In this document: piece after piece, positions 1 through 7,263 of the stretch | Layout of the letters: each line of letters begins with the position of its first letter | Numbering within the stretch: the first letter of the stretch is position 1 | Source: Bacteroidales bacterium | Lineage (GTDB): Bacteria > Bacteroidota > Bacteroidia > Bacteroidales > UBA932 | DNA length: 36,561 bases | Direction of reading: 5' to 3' | NCBI GenBank assembly: GCA_017561665.1 | Contig: JAFZBQ010000013.1 | Span: 1-36,561 of the forward strand | Made by a program: the position numbers and the translations under genes | Notes under the pieces: generated by a model | What the model saw: only the letters and a program-made list of their open reading frames with translations | Told to the model about the DNA's origin: nothing | The model's database searches: none

Positions 1-500
1 TCCGCCACCGCTACGGTAAGGAGGAGTTCAACAAGGTCAGCCGGTTCGTAATGGAGATAGACCGCAAGTATCTTGACGGTGACGTGCCGCAGGCCTCGGC
101 CTTCGACGATTTCGGCGGCGGATTCGGCAGTTTCGGCGGCTATGGACGCACTTCCGGCAGCACATCCACCGGCAAATGGGCTCCCAACTACGGGCGGCCT
201 GCGGCGCCGGTTCAGCGTCCCCAGCGCAGCGAACCCGCCTTTCGTCAGCCCTCATCTCCGGTCACATCCGCCAGGCCCAAAGGGCCGACGGTGCGCCACA
301 CCCCTGCTGCCGATTTCAAGCCAGACAATCCTAATGACATCCGCGTCGGCATGCGGGTGGAACACAACATCTTCGGCTTCGGGACAATCCTCTCTCTGGA
401 GGGCAGCGGCGGCGACGCCAAGGCCGAATTCCAGACCGACGGCGGCGAAATCAAAAAACTTATCCTCAAATACGCCAAATTGAGGATTTGCAAGGATTAG
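1..500 (+). CDS. UvrD/PcrA-type ATP-dependent DNA helicase, C-terminal fragment
   Basis: This is the 3' end of a superfamily 1 helicase gene; the reading frame enters from the left window edge (codons from base 3) and stops with TAG at 498-500. About 165 residues are visible. They start with a basic helical stretch, continue into a Gly/Ser/Pro-rich low-complexity linker (around bases 105-290), and end in a small compact domain containing the VGMRVEHNIFGFGTI sequence. Family knowledge: UvrD/PcrA proteins end in a disordered linker followed by a Tudor-like fold of this type (V-x-H-x-x-F-G-x-G) that contacts RNA polymerase. The motor domains lie outside the window, so PcrA and UvrD cannot be told apart. 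The gene converges on yraN. The internal ATG at 51 is not a start, because the frame is open upstream of it. Confidence 0.85.
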   Translation, partial: RHRYGKEEFNKVSRFVMEIDRKYLDGDVPQASAFDDFGGGFGSFGGYGRTSGSTSTGKWAPNYGRPAAPVQRPQRSEPAFRQPSSPVTSARPKGPTVRHTPAADFKPDNPNDIRVGMRVEHNIFGFGTILSLEGSGGDAKAEFQTDGGEIKKLILKYAKLRICKD

Positions 501-563
501 TGGCACAACATTTGCAACCTTTTTACATTGAATTTTTCATAGTTTAGGTTATGGTTAAGGTAG

Positions 564-592
564 GAGGCCGGCATCCGAAAGGGGTCGGCCTC
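564..592. other. Hairpin between convergent helicase and yraN genes, possible bidirectional terminator
   Basis: GAGGCCG at 564-570 is the exact reverse complement of CGGCCTC at 586-592, with a 15-base loop. The loop holds a smaller CC-GAAA-GG hairpin. The position, in the 97-base gap between two converging genes, fits a terminator, but neither side has a clear T-run, so the terminator call is an inference. The rest of the gap (501-563) shows only AT-rich sequence with no recognised site. Confidence 0.4.
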
Positions 593-597
593 TGAGT

Positions 598-963
598 TTA
601 TCCAAGCGCATCGAAAGCGTCGGGCATATAGTTCACCTCCACCACTTCCCCGTCACAGACCAGGACAGTCACCACATCGAATTTTATCTCCTTGAAAGTA
701 GGATGCTGCACATAGAAGGCCCTGGCGGCCCGGATCAATTTGCGGCGTTTGTCGGCCGTGACATTCTCGCCAGGGTCGAATCCGTCGCCGGCATTCAGCG
801 TCTTGACCTCAACTATCCGCACGCTGGCGGCGTCTTCCATCACCAGGTCCACCTCCAAATGACCGCTGCGCCAGTTGCGCGAAATAAGATTCAGCCCGAT
901 TCCCCTCAGGTAATCGAGCGCGGCGGCTTCTCCCCTTCTTCCCAACTCACCTTTGCTGTTCAC
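598..963 (-). CDS. yraN: YraN (UPF0102) family nuclease-fold protein
   Basis: A 121-residue protein, the usual size for UPF0102. It opens with the family's G-x-x-G-E-x-x-A-A-x-x-Y-L helix (residues 5-19), followed by LEVDLV (around residue 36) and IVEVKT (around residue 49). These are the acidic and lysine positions of a PD-(D/E)XK nuclease-like core, here E-V-D and E-V-K. The family resembles Holliday-junction resolvases, but its cellular role is not established; an intact core suggests the fold is functional. It is the last gene of the tmk operon and starts only 2 bases after the stop of the DoxX-type gene, so it is probably expressed by read-through from the tmk promoter. Family assignment is secure; function is not. 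Confidence 0.88.
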   Translation of the reverse strand: MNSKGELGRRGEAAALDYLRGIGLNLISRNWRSGHLEVDLVMEDAASVRIVEVKTLNAGDGFDPGENVTADKRRKLIRAARAFYVQHPTFKEIKFDVVTVLVCDGEVVEVNYMPDAFDALG

Positions 964-965
964 GG

Positions 966-2168
966 CTATTCCTTTTTATTGTAGAAAACCAGAAACTTGA
1001 CGATGCAGAGCAATATGAACACCACCAGCAATATCTCAAGAGACATCCTGTTGTAGTTGAGGGTGAATATAGTCTCCTGCTCCGGGTTGCCGCTGCCTTT
1101 GTAGTCGGCATTTGGCTTGGATGCGGCTGGATATGCCCACTTCCGCACAATCAAACCGTCCTCCAGCCACGCCACACCACCGTTGGAGCGGTTGAATGTC
1201 ATCAGAAGCTTGACATCGGCCAGCGCCGTTTCACACTCTTCGGGCAGTCCTTCGATTTCGTAGGGTGACACAACCATAAAGTCCATCCCCTGACCCAGCG
1301 CCGATTCACGCATGGCAGCAATCTTCTCCACTCCGTGGCGGCGGATAAACTTGTCGGGATGATAGATAGTCATCAGCAGCAGGTTGCGGCGGCGCAGGAT
1401 ATCCTCGGCGATGTTGCGGCCGTCGGCGGTTTCTATCACGAAATCGGCGTCGGAGGCAGAAGCACCGCCGTCGGAGACCATCTCGGTAACGGTATCGACG
1501 TATGTCCAGGTGGAATCGGGCAGGTTTTCAAGAGAGAATGTCTGCTTGATGCCATCCTTCTCATAAATGAACTGCGTGTCGTATTCAGGTGCGGCTTCCG
1601 CCTTGGTTCCGGCGGTGATTTCGCCGCCCCCCTTGTATGGTGTGAATTCCTGAAGCGGCGCCACGCGGAAAGTACGAATCAGAATAAACGCCGCCAGGGC
1701 GGTGAACATCGCCACGAACACCCACTCCCAGAAGGGATAACTGTGCTCGGAGATCTTCTTGCGGAAGATGAAGATTATCAGCGCACACGGGAACAATATC
1801 AGATTCTTGAAGAAGGTCTGCCAGTTGGTCAGATGGACTGCCTCGCCAAAGCAGCCGCAGTCGGCTATCGGGTTGAAGATGGCCAGATAGAGCGTAAGCG
1901 GCGTGAAGACCGCCAGCAGCAGAAACGCCACCCAGGCAAACACGCGGATGCGGAGCCGCAGCAGCAGCGCCACGCCGGTAACGAATTCCAGCAGGGACAG
2001 AGTCACCCCTATCACCAGCGCAGCCGGGGACATGAATCCAAGATAGAAGGCCTCGAGATACTCCTTGATAATCAAAGAGGTACCCACCGGTGCCAGCAAC
2101 TTCACAAACCCGGAAAAGATGAACACCAGCCCTACTATCAAGCGGCACAGCCTCGTTAAGCCTTTCAT
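966..2168 (-). CDS. DoxX-type integral membrane protein (BT_3928-like family)
   Basis: A 400-residue membrane protein. Residues 1-170 hold several hydrophobic segments with the DoxX/MauE look (RLIVGLVFIFSGFVK at the N-terminus, then a GCFGEAVHLTNWQTF-type segment with an ND-like loop). Residues 200-355 form a soluble region, and a final membrane helix (about 372-395) ends in a lysine-rich tail. Bacteroidota genomes commonly carry such a protein, annotated as the BT_3928 family. DoxX/MauE relatives take part in quinone- or thiol-linked redox steps, but no catalytic motif lets me assign a reaction here. It overlaps the tmk stop by 4 bases (ATGA) and is followed by yraN after 2 bases, so the three genes form one transcription unit. 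Confidence 0.75.
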   Translation of the reverse strand: MKGLTRLCRLIVGLVFIFSGFVKLLAPVGTSLIIKEYLEAFYLGFMSPAALVIGVTLSLLEFVTGVALLLRLRIRVFAWVAFLLLAVFTPLTLYLAIFNPIADCGCFGEAVHLTNWQTFFKNLILFPCALIIFIFRKKISEHSYPFWEWVFVAMFTALAAFILIRTFRVAPLQEFTPYKGGGEITAGTKAEAAPEYDTQFIYEKDGIKQTFSLENLPDSTWTYVDTVTEMVSDGGASASDADFVIETADGRNIAEDILRRRNLLLMTIYHPDKFIRRHGVEKIAAMRESALGQGMDFMVVSPYEIEGLPEECETALADVKLLMTFNRSNGGVAWLEDGLIVRKWAYPAASKPNADYKGSGNPEQETIFTLNYNRMSLEILLVVFILLCIVKFLVFYNKKE

Positions 2169-2833
2169 AATTTCTTCTTGATTTTATCGAAGATATCCGC
2201 CGGCGCCATAATCCGGCCGGTTTCAGGATCGGCGCAGTCGATACGGATGAAATTGGGGTCGTTTGCGCAGCACTCGCGATAGACGTCACGCACCCTCTTC
2301 TGAAACTCGATGTCGGCCTCGTGGATGTCCTGCGCGCCGTCCAGATAGTCGCGGTCGCTGCCGCTGCGGGTATGCTGCAGTTCGCTCTCCACAAAATCGA
2401 TGGGAACGTCCAGGAACAGATTCAGGTCGGGCTGCGGAATCTTGAACACGTTGTATTCGAGGTCGAATATCCACTCGCGCAGCTTGAGGGCCTTCTCGCG
2501 GTCGGGCAGTTTGGCGGTCTGGAAAGCGATGTTGCTGTAGACATAACGGTCCAGCACCACCGTGCAACCTGCCTCCAGCCACTCGTTTATCTGGGCAGCG
2601 GCGGCGTGGCGGTCCTCAGCGAACAACAGTGCCACCAGCTGCGGATGCACGGCGTCGTTGGCGCCGTATTCCCCTTTCAGGAAGTTGGAAATGAGCTCGC
2701 CGAACACCGGCGCATCGTACCTCGGGAAATGGAGGTATTTGAGCTTCTTACCGCTCTCTTCCAGATAATTGCACAGCATCTTGAGCTGCGTGGACTTCCC
2801 CGCCCCATCGAGACCTTCCAGAACTATTAGCAT
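2165..2833 (-). CDS. tmk: Thymidylate kinase (dTMP kinase)
   Basis: A 222-residue protein of normal family length that phosphorylates dTMP to dTDP with ATP in the cytosol. The P-loop GLDGAGKST is at residues 7-15, the DRY(V)YSN substrate motif is near residue 92, and a Gly/Ser/Asp-rich LID-like segment (SGSDRDYLDG) lies around residues 158-168. It is the first gene of a three-gene operon (tmk, DoxX-type gene, yraN). A TATATTTG -7 box on the minus strand (2861-2868) lies 27 bases upstream of the ATG and abuts the oppositely oriented folP box. The second gene overlaps its stop by 4 bases, suggesting translational coupling. Confidence 0.95.
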   Translation of the reverse strand: MLIVLEGLDGAGKSTQLKMLCNYLEESGKKLKYLHFPRYDAPVFGELISNFLKGEYGANDAVHPQLVALLFAEDRHAAAAQINEWLEAGCTVVLDRYVYSNIAFQTAKLPDREKALKLREWIFDLEYNVFKIPQPDLNLFLDVPIDFVESELQHTRSGSDRDYLDGAQDIHEADIEFQKRVRDVYRECCANDPNFIRIDCADPETGRIMAPADIFDKIKKKL

Positions 2834-2852
2834 ATCCGTTTCGGTTTTTGTC

Positions 2853-2860
2853 TATCTTTG
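2853..2860 (+). promoter_or_regulatory. Bacteroidota -7 promoter box (TAnnTTTG) for folP
   Basis: TATCTTTG matches the Bacteroidota -7 consensus TAnnTTTG exactly and ends 26 bases before the chosen folP ATG. No clear TTTG -33 element is visible. It abuts the minus-strand box of tmk at base 2861. Confidence 0.65.
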
Positions 2861-2868
2861 CAAATATA
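2861..2868 (-). promoter_or_regulatory. Bacteroidota -7 promoter box (TAnnTTTG) for the tmk operon
   Basis: Read on the minus strand this is TATATTTG, an exact TAnnTTTG match ending 27 bases before the tmk ATG. Together with the folP box it makes the 16-base near-palindrome TATCTTTGCAAATATA. Confidence 0.65.
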
Positions 2869-2886
2869 ACTTTTTCTTCGGATAAA

Positions 2887-3684
2887 ATGGCACCGGGAAT
2901 CAAGATAATGGGAATCGTGAACATCAATTCCGATTCGTTTTTCTGTGGCAGCCGGGTGGCTGGCGAAAAGGAGTTCTGCGACCGCGTGGAGAAGCTTTTT
3001 GCCGACGGCGCGGACGTGGTGGACATCGGCGCCTGCTCTTCCCGGCCTGGGAGCGAGTATCCCGGAGTGGCGGAGGAATGGCTGCGGCTGGAGCCTATGC
3101 TGATGATTGTCCGCGAGCGGTTCGCCGGAAAACGCTTTTCGATCGACACCTTTTCCAGCGAGATTGTGCGCCGCGCTTTCTGCATAATCGGGCCATTTAT
3201 CGTGAATGACATCACATCCGGCCAGTCCGACCCTGATTTGCTGCCGCTGGTAGCCCGCCTGGATTTGCCGTACATCGCAATGCACAACCAGATACCGCCG
3301 GCCATCGAGGGGATTGAAATCCGCCGTATCGCCGACGGCGAAGGCGACATCGTGGCCCGCGTGGCGGGATTCTTCCGCAATTTTGAGGGGCGCGCGGCAG
3401 AGACCGGACTAAATGACTGGATCCTGGATCCCGGCTTCGGCTTCGGCAAGGATGTAGATGAGAATCTTGAGCTTCTGGACCGGCTTGACGAACTGAAAGT
3501 CTTTGGCCGCGAAATACTGGCGGGCATCTCCCGCAAGCGTATGACATACCAGCGCCAGGGCCATAAACCGGAAGACGACGAGACTCTCGCCGAGACACGT
3601 CGTCTTCAGAAAATTGCCGTATCAAAAGGTGCAACTTGGCTCAGAGCCCATGATGTGGAAGGACTCGCGACGGGCAGAAAATGA
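2887..3684 (+). CDS. folP: Dihydropteroate synthase
   Basis: A 265-residue enzyme that joins p-aminobenzoate to dihydropterin pyrophosphate in folate synthesis. Visible family motifs are MGIVN...DSF near the N-terminus (residues 8-18), DIGACSSRPGS, NDITS, DPGFGFGK, SRKR and LRAHDVEG near the C-terminus. I chose the ATG at 2887. The frame can be extended to a TTG at 2848, but that codon overlaps the -7 promoter box at 2853-2860, so it would lie upstream of the expected transcription start. The pterin loop reads NINSDSF where the usual sequence is NVTPDSF, and SRKR replaces the common SRKS. The gene is monocistronic, divergent from tmk and convergent with korB. Confidence 0.93.
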   Translation: MAPGIKIMGIVNINSDSFFCGSRVAGEKEFCDRVEKLFADGADVVDIGACSSRPGSEYPGVAEEWLRLEPMLMIVRERFAGKRFSIDTFSSEIVRRAFCIIGPFIVNDITSGQSDPDLLPLVARLDLPYIAMHNQIPPAIEGIEIRRIADGEGDIVARVAGFFRNFEGRAAETGLNDWILDPGFGFGKDVDENLELLDRLDELKVFGREILAGISRKRMTYQRQGHKPEDDETLAETRRLQKIAVSKGATWLRAHDVEGLATGRK

Positions 3685-3760
3685 CCGTAGCATAAAAGAA
3701 CTTGCGACCGGCGCTAACGGATGTGACAGGGAGCAAGTCTTTTATGCGAGGCTTCTGCCC
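3672..3760. other. Nested inverted repeat between folP and korB, likely bidirectional terminator or structured RNA
   Basis: Two sets of arms are nested. The inner arms are a 16-mer beginning GCATAAAAG (3690-3705) and a 15-mer ending CTTTTATGC (3733-3747), complementary except for one unpaired base. The outer arms are GGGCAGAA (3672-3679, inside the end of folP) and TTCTGCCC (3753-3760). The inner loop also contains CCG/CGG. The site sits exactly between two convergent stop codons, which fits a terminator, but the loop is long (27 bases) and no T-run follows the stem. Confidence 0.55.
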
Positions 3761-3766
3761 GGAGCG

Positions 3767-4780
3767 TTATTTCACCTCCCAGGTGGAACCGCTGTGGAGC
3801 AGTTCGTCCACTGAGTGAACCTTGGCTGCTGCGGTAACTTCCTGCAGCTGCTTCTCCACGTTCTCATCGTAGGTGGAATCCGCTACGTTGCGGATTACGC
3901 CCAGGGCTACCGGCAGGTCCTCCTTCATATCAATCAGCATGCTGTGCATGAAGGTGTCTTTGGTGTCGGCGTGGTGAACCAGGATGTCATCCATAGTGTA
4001 TCCGTCCTGGCCGATAGTGACGGCCTTCAACGCGCCGTTTTCCAGCACCAGACCCTTGTCGTTGTTTGCACCGAAAATCATCTTTTCTCCGTCGCGGAGG
4101 ATGATGGTCTTGTCGGCACGGACCTCACGGGCCGAGATGGCGGCGTGTGCGCCATCGTTGAAAATCATGCAGTTGGTGAGCATCTCACACACCGATGCGC
4201 CCTTGTGCAGCGCTGCGGCGAGGAATATCTCCTGATTGGTCTTCATATCTACGTCGAGGCCGCGGGCAAAGAAGGTGCCGCGGGCGCCGATTACAAGCTG
4301 GCCGGGGGTGAAGGGATTCTCCACTGTGCCGTAGGGCGATGTCTTGGTGATGGCGCCGAACTTGGATGTCGGGCTGTACTGTCCCTTGGTGAGGCCGTAG
4401 ATCTGGTTGTTGAATAGGATGATGTTCAGGTCGACATTACGTCTGATGGCGTGGATGAAGTGGTTGCCGCCGATTGCCAGCGCATCACCGTCACCGCAGG
4501 CCTGCCAAACGCTGAGTTCGGGGCGGGCCACCTTGAGGCCGGTGGAAAGCGCCGTGGCGCGACCGTGAATGCCGTGGAAACCGAAGGTATCCATATAGTA
4601 AGGCAGACGGCTGGAGCAGCCGATACCCGATACCACCACGAATTTCTCCTTGGGAAGGTCGAGCGATTCCGCCACTGCGGGCAGAGAGCGCTGGAGTGCT
4701 GCCAGAACGGCGTGATCGCCGCAGCCGGGGCACCAGCGTACCTCCTGGTTACTCTTGAAATCTTGTGCTGTATATTTCAT
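3767..4780 (-). CDS. korB: 2-oxoacid:ferredoxin oxidoreductase, beta subunit (probably 2-oxoglutarate)
   Basis: A 337-residue thiamine-pyrophosphate subunit. CPGCGDH with the two cysteines at residues 17 and 20 starts the domain. GDGDALAIGG followed by NNQIYGLTKGQYSPTS forms the TPP/Mg-binding signature. With KorA it converts 2-oxoglutarate and CoA to succinyl-CoA and CO2 while reducing ferredoxin, or runs in reverse under reducing conditions. It lies 13 bases downstream of korA. AGGGAGGA (minus strand, 4788-4795) overlaps the korA stop and sits 7 bases before the ATG. This is a strong Shine-Dalgarno sequence, uncommon in this phylum. Substrate choice between 2-oxoglutarate and other 2-oxoacids is inferred from the gamma-alpha fusion of its partner. 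Confidence 0.9.
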   Translation of the reverse strand: MKYTAQDFKSNQEVRWCPGCGDHAVLAALQRSLPAVAESLDLPKEKFVVVSGIGCSSRLPYYMDTFGFHGIHGRATALSTGLKVARPELSVWQACGDGDALAIGGNHFIHAIRRNVDLNIILFNNQIYGLTKGQYSPTSKFGAITKTSPYGTVENPFTPGQLVIGARGTFFARGLDVDMKTNQEIFLAAALHKGASVCEMLTNCMIFNDGAHAAISAREVRADKTIILRDGEKMIFGANNDKGLVLENGALKAVTIGQDGYTMDDILVHHADTKDTFMHSMLIDMKEDLPVALGVIRNVADSTYDENVEKQLQEVTAAAKVHSVDELLHSGSTWEVK

Positions 4781-4787
4781 GATATCG

Positions 4788-4795
4788 TCCTCCCT
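4788..4795 (-). promoter_or_regulatory. Strong Shine-Dalgarno site for korB
   Basis: AGGGAGGA on the minus strand lies 7 bases upstream of the korB ATG and overlaps the korA stop codon (4794-4796). It decides the korB start and suggests strong re-initiation after korA. Confidence 0.6.
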
Positions 4796-6629
4796 ATAAA
4801 ACTGCTTTAGCTGCCTCTACAATCTCGGTCACAATGAACGGCTGTCCCTGCACCTTGTTGTACTGCAGATACTTGAACTCCGGCAGGCGGGCGCGCAGAT
4901 AGTCGGCAAACTGACCGCTGTTGAGCTCGCAAACCATAATTTTCTTATAGCCCTTGAAGACCTCGGCGGTGTTCTTGGGCAGAGGGTTGATGTAGTCGAA
5001 GTGAGCCAGCGAAACACTCTTGCCTTCTGCCTGCAGCTGCTTTGCAGCGGTGTACAGGTGGCCGAAGGTACCGCCCCAGCCCACCAGCAGCAGGTCGCCC
5101 TTGGCCTCGCCGAATACTTCCAGGTCGGGAATGAAATCGGCCACGGCGGCAACCTTCCTGGCACGCTGTTCTACCATGAAGGCATGGTTTTCAGGATCGG
5201 AAGAGATGGTGCCGGCAGGGTTCTTTTCCAGACCGCCCACGCGGTGCTCCAGACCTGCCTTGCCGGGAATTGCCCAGGAACGGACAAAGGTCTTGGGATC
5301 GCGCTCGAACGGTTTGAAATTGCCTTCGCAGGATTCGATGATCGGCGGCTTGATGGCGGGATAGTCCTTCATTGAAGGAATCTTCCACGGCTCGCTGCCA
5401 TTGCCCAGGAAGCCCTCTGTGAGCAGGATGACGGGCATCATATGCTCCAGGGCCAGCTTGGCGGCGTTGAATGCTGCGTCAAAGCAGTTGGACGGCGAGT
5501 GGGCCGCCACGATGCAGATGGGGCATTCGCCGTTGCGGCCGTAAAGGGCCTGTGCCAGGTCGGTCTGCTCCGTCTTTGTGGGGATACCGGTGGAGGGGCC
5601 GCCGCGCTGCACGTCCACAATCACGAGCGGCAGCTCGGTAATCATCGCCAGGCCCATCGCCTCGCTCTTGAGGCTAAGGCCGGGGCCGGAGGTTGTGGTG
5701 GCAGCCAGGGCTCCGCCGTATGCGGCGCCTATTGCGGTGCAGATGCCGGCAATCTCGTCCTCAGCCTGCATCGTCTTCACGTTCAGGTTCTTATGAATCG
5801 CAAGCTCCTCCAGGATGGCGGTTGCGGGGGTTATGGGATAAGAGCCGCAGAAGAGCTGCAGGCCCGCCTTCTCGGCAGCAGCGATAAGGCCCCATGCCAC
5901 AGCCTGGTTGCCGTTGATGTTGCGGTAGGTGCCCTTGGGCAGATCTGCCGGCGCCACGGTATAGGTGTTGGCGATGGCCTGGATGTTGGCGGCGTAGTTG
6001 TAGCCGTCGAACAGGACCTTCTTGTTGGGTTCCACCAGCTGCGGTTTCTTCTTGCCGAACTTCTTCTCCAGATAGGCGTATGTGTACTCCAGTGGCCTGT
6101 TGAACAGGTAGAAGCACATACCCAGGGTGAACATGTTCTTGGAGCGGAGGATCGACTTGGGGTCAAGGCCGCTGTCGGCCAGACTCTCTTTCGTAAGGCT
6201 GGTGATGGGGGCCCAGATGATGTTGCGGTCCTCTATCTTGAGCTCGGCGACGGGATCGTCTGTCTTGAAGCCCGCCTTCTGGAGCAGCGCCTCGGTGAAT
6301 GAGTCCACGTCCACTATAATGGTAGCGGTGCTCTTGGCCCACTTTGCATTGGCCTTGAGGGCTGCGGGGTTCATGGCAACCAGCACGTCGCAGAAGTCGC
6401 CCGGGGTGTTGATACCCTCGCTGCCGAAGTGCACCTGAAATCCCGACACGCCGGAGACGGTTCCCTGCGGAGCCCGGATCTCTGCCGGATAGTCGGGGAA
6501 TGTAGAAATCTCGTTGCCGTAGAGGGCCGATGCATCTGCGAACAGTGTGCCCGTCAGCTGCATACCGTCGCCTGAGTCGCCGGCAAATCGGATTACAACA
6601 TCCTTTGCATCAATAACTTTGTGATTCAT
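4794..6629 (-). CDS. korA: 2-oxoacid:ferredoxin oxidoreductase, fused gamma-alpha subunit
   Basis: A 611-residue subunit. Residues 1-190 are the gamma domain (DVVIRFAGDSGDGMQLTG near the N-terminus). From about residue 215 the alpha pyrimidine-binding domain follows (NGNQAVAWGLIAAAEKAG, YPITPAT, QAEDEIAG, ATTTSGPG, RGGPSTGIPTKTEQ). A C-terminal Rossmann-like segment contains GWGGTFGHL. Fusion in the order gamma-alpha is typical of KorA-type enzymes in Bacteroidota. The protein pairs with KorB to make or cleave 2-oxoglutarate using ferredoxin, a step of anaerobic TCA metabolism. It is followed closely by korB. Upstream there is an 84-base gap with a hairpin and no clear TAnnTTTG box, so it may be partly expressed from the Skp/bamA transcript. 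Confidence 0.93.
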   Translation of the reverse strand: MNHKVIDAKDVVIRFAGDSGDGMQLTGTLFADASALYGNEISTFPDYPAEIRAPQGTVSGVSGFQVHFGSEGINTPGDFCDVLVAMNPAALKANAKWAKSTATIIVDVDSFTEALLQKAGFKTDDPVAELKIEDRNIIWAPITSLTKESLADSGLDPKSILRSKNMFTLGMCFYLFNRPLEYTYAYLEKKFGKKKPQLVEPNKKVLFDGYNYAANIQAIANTYTVAPADLPKGTYRNINGNQAVAWGLIAAAEKAGLQLFCGSYPITPATAILEELAIHKNLNVKTMQAEDEIAGICTAIGAAYGGALAATTTSGPGLSLKSEAMGLAMITELPLVIVDVQRGGPSTGIPTKTEQTDLAQALYGRNGECPICIVAAHSPSNCFDAAFNAAKLALEHMMPVILLTEGFLGNGSEPWKIPSMKDYPAIKPPIIESCEGNFKPFERDPKTFVRSWAIPGKAGLEHRVGGLEKNPAGTISSDPENHAFMVEQRARKVAAVADFIPDLEVFGEAKGDLLLVGWGGTFGHLYTAAKQLQAEGKSVSLAHFDYINPLPKNTAEVFKGYKKIMVCELNSGQFADYLRARLPEFKYLQYNKVQGQPFIVTEIVEAAKAVL

Positions 6630-6656
6630 AGTTTGGTTTTTGGCTTTTTACAGCAA

Positions 6657-6686
6657 GTGAGGGCAATCATACTTGATTCCCCTCAC
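6657..6686 (-). other. Hairpin in the korA leader
   Basis: GTGAGGG (6657-6663) pairs with CCCTCAC (6680-6686), and AATCA (6665-6669) pairs with TGATT (6674-6678). This makes a 12-pair stem with one C-C mismatch and a four-base loop TACT. It lies between the Skp gene stop and the korA start in the same transcription direction. No T-run follows it on the minus strand, so it may be an mRNA processing or stabilising hairpin rather than a full terminator. Confidence 0.5.
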
Positions 6687-6713
6687 CTGTAAGAATTATC
6701 TTATGGGTAAGAC

Positions 6714-7253
6714 TTACTGGATCTGAGTGGGAGCCACCTTTTCTGCCGGTACGCCCAGCGCAGCCTTTGCCAGCGGCAGAAGGTCTACACTCTGTGCTTC
6801 GTTGTAATATACCAGCGGATTGGCACCCATCTCAAATACGAACAGCAAACCTTTGTCTTTTGCTATCTTGGAGATGGTATTGCGTGCCTTCTCGAAGATG
6901 GGGGCGTAGAGAGTCTGCTCCAGCTGGCTCAGATCCTGCTGAGCGGTCTGCTGGAACTGCTGGATACGCTGAATCATCTCCTGAAGCTCAGCTTCCTTGG
7001 ACTCTTTGATTGCCTGGGTCCAGGTTGCCTGCTTCTGCATGTAGGTATTATATTTATTGTTGTACTCTACCTGCATAGACTCCATCTCGTCCATAAGCTC
7101 CTTCTGGTAGTTCTGAAGCTTTACGCGGGCCGAATCGGCATCGGCGGTAAGCATCACCAGTTCGGAGGTATTGATGTGTCCGAATTTGACATTCTGTGCA
7201 GACAGCGTAAACGCCATGCACGCCATCAAAAGGATTAGTGTGAGTTTTTTCAT
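6714..7253 (-). CDS. OmpH/Skp-family periplasmic chaperone, second copy
   Basis: A 179-residue secreted protein. It has a signal peptide (MKKLTLILLMACMAFTLSAQ, cleavage after SAQ at about residue 20), a long Gln/Glu/Lys-rich coiled coil (about residues 45-125), and the C-terminal strand FEKARNTISKIAKDKGLLFVFE typical of the family. Skp trimers hold unfolded outer-membrane proteins in the periplasm and pass them to the Bam complex. It lies 10 bases after the first Skp copy and downstream of bamA, the standard arrangement in this phylum. The C-terminal end beyond the core is short and carries no extra domain. Confidence 0.9.
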   Translation of the reverse strand: MKKLTLILLMACMAFTLSAQNVKFGHINTSELVMLTADADSARVKLQNYQKELMDEMESMQVEYNNKYNTYMQKQATWTQAIKESKEAELQEMIQRIQQFQQTAQQDLSQLEQTLYAPIFEKARNTISKIAKDKGLLFVFEMGANPLVYYNEAQSVDLLPLAKAALGVPAEKVAPTQIQ

Positions 7254-7263
7254 AATTACGTGG

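Noticed and set aside
2848-2886. TTG start for folP at 2848
   Set aside because: The codon overlaps the -7 promoter box, so it lies upstream of the expected transcription start. The ATG at 2887 also matches family N-termini.
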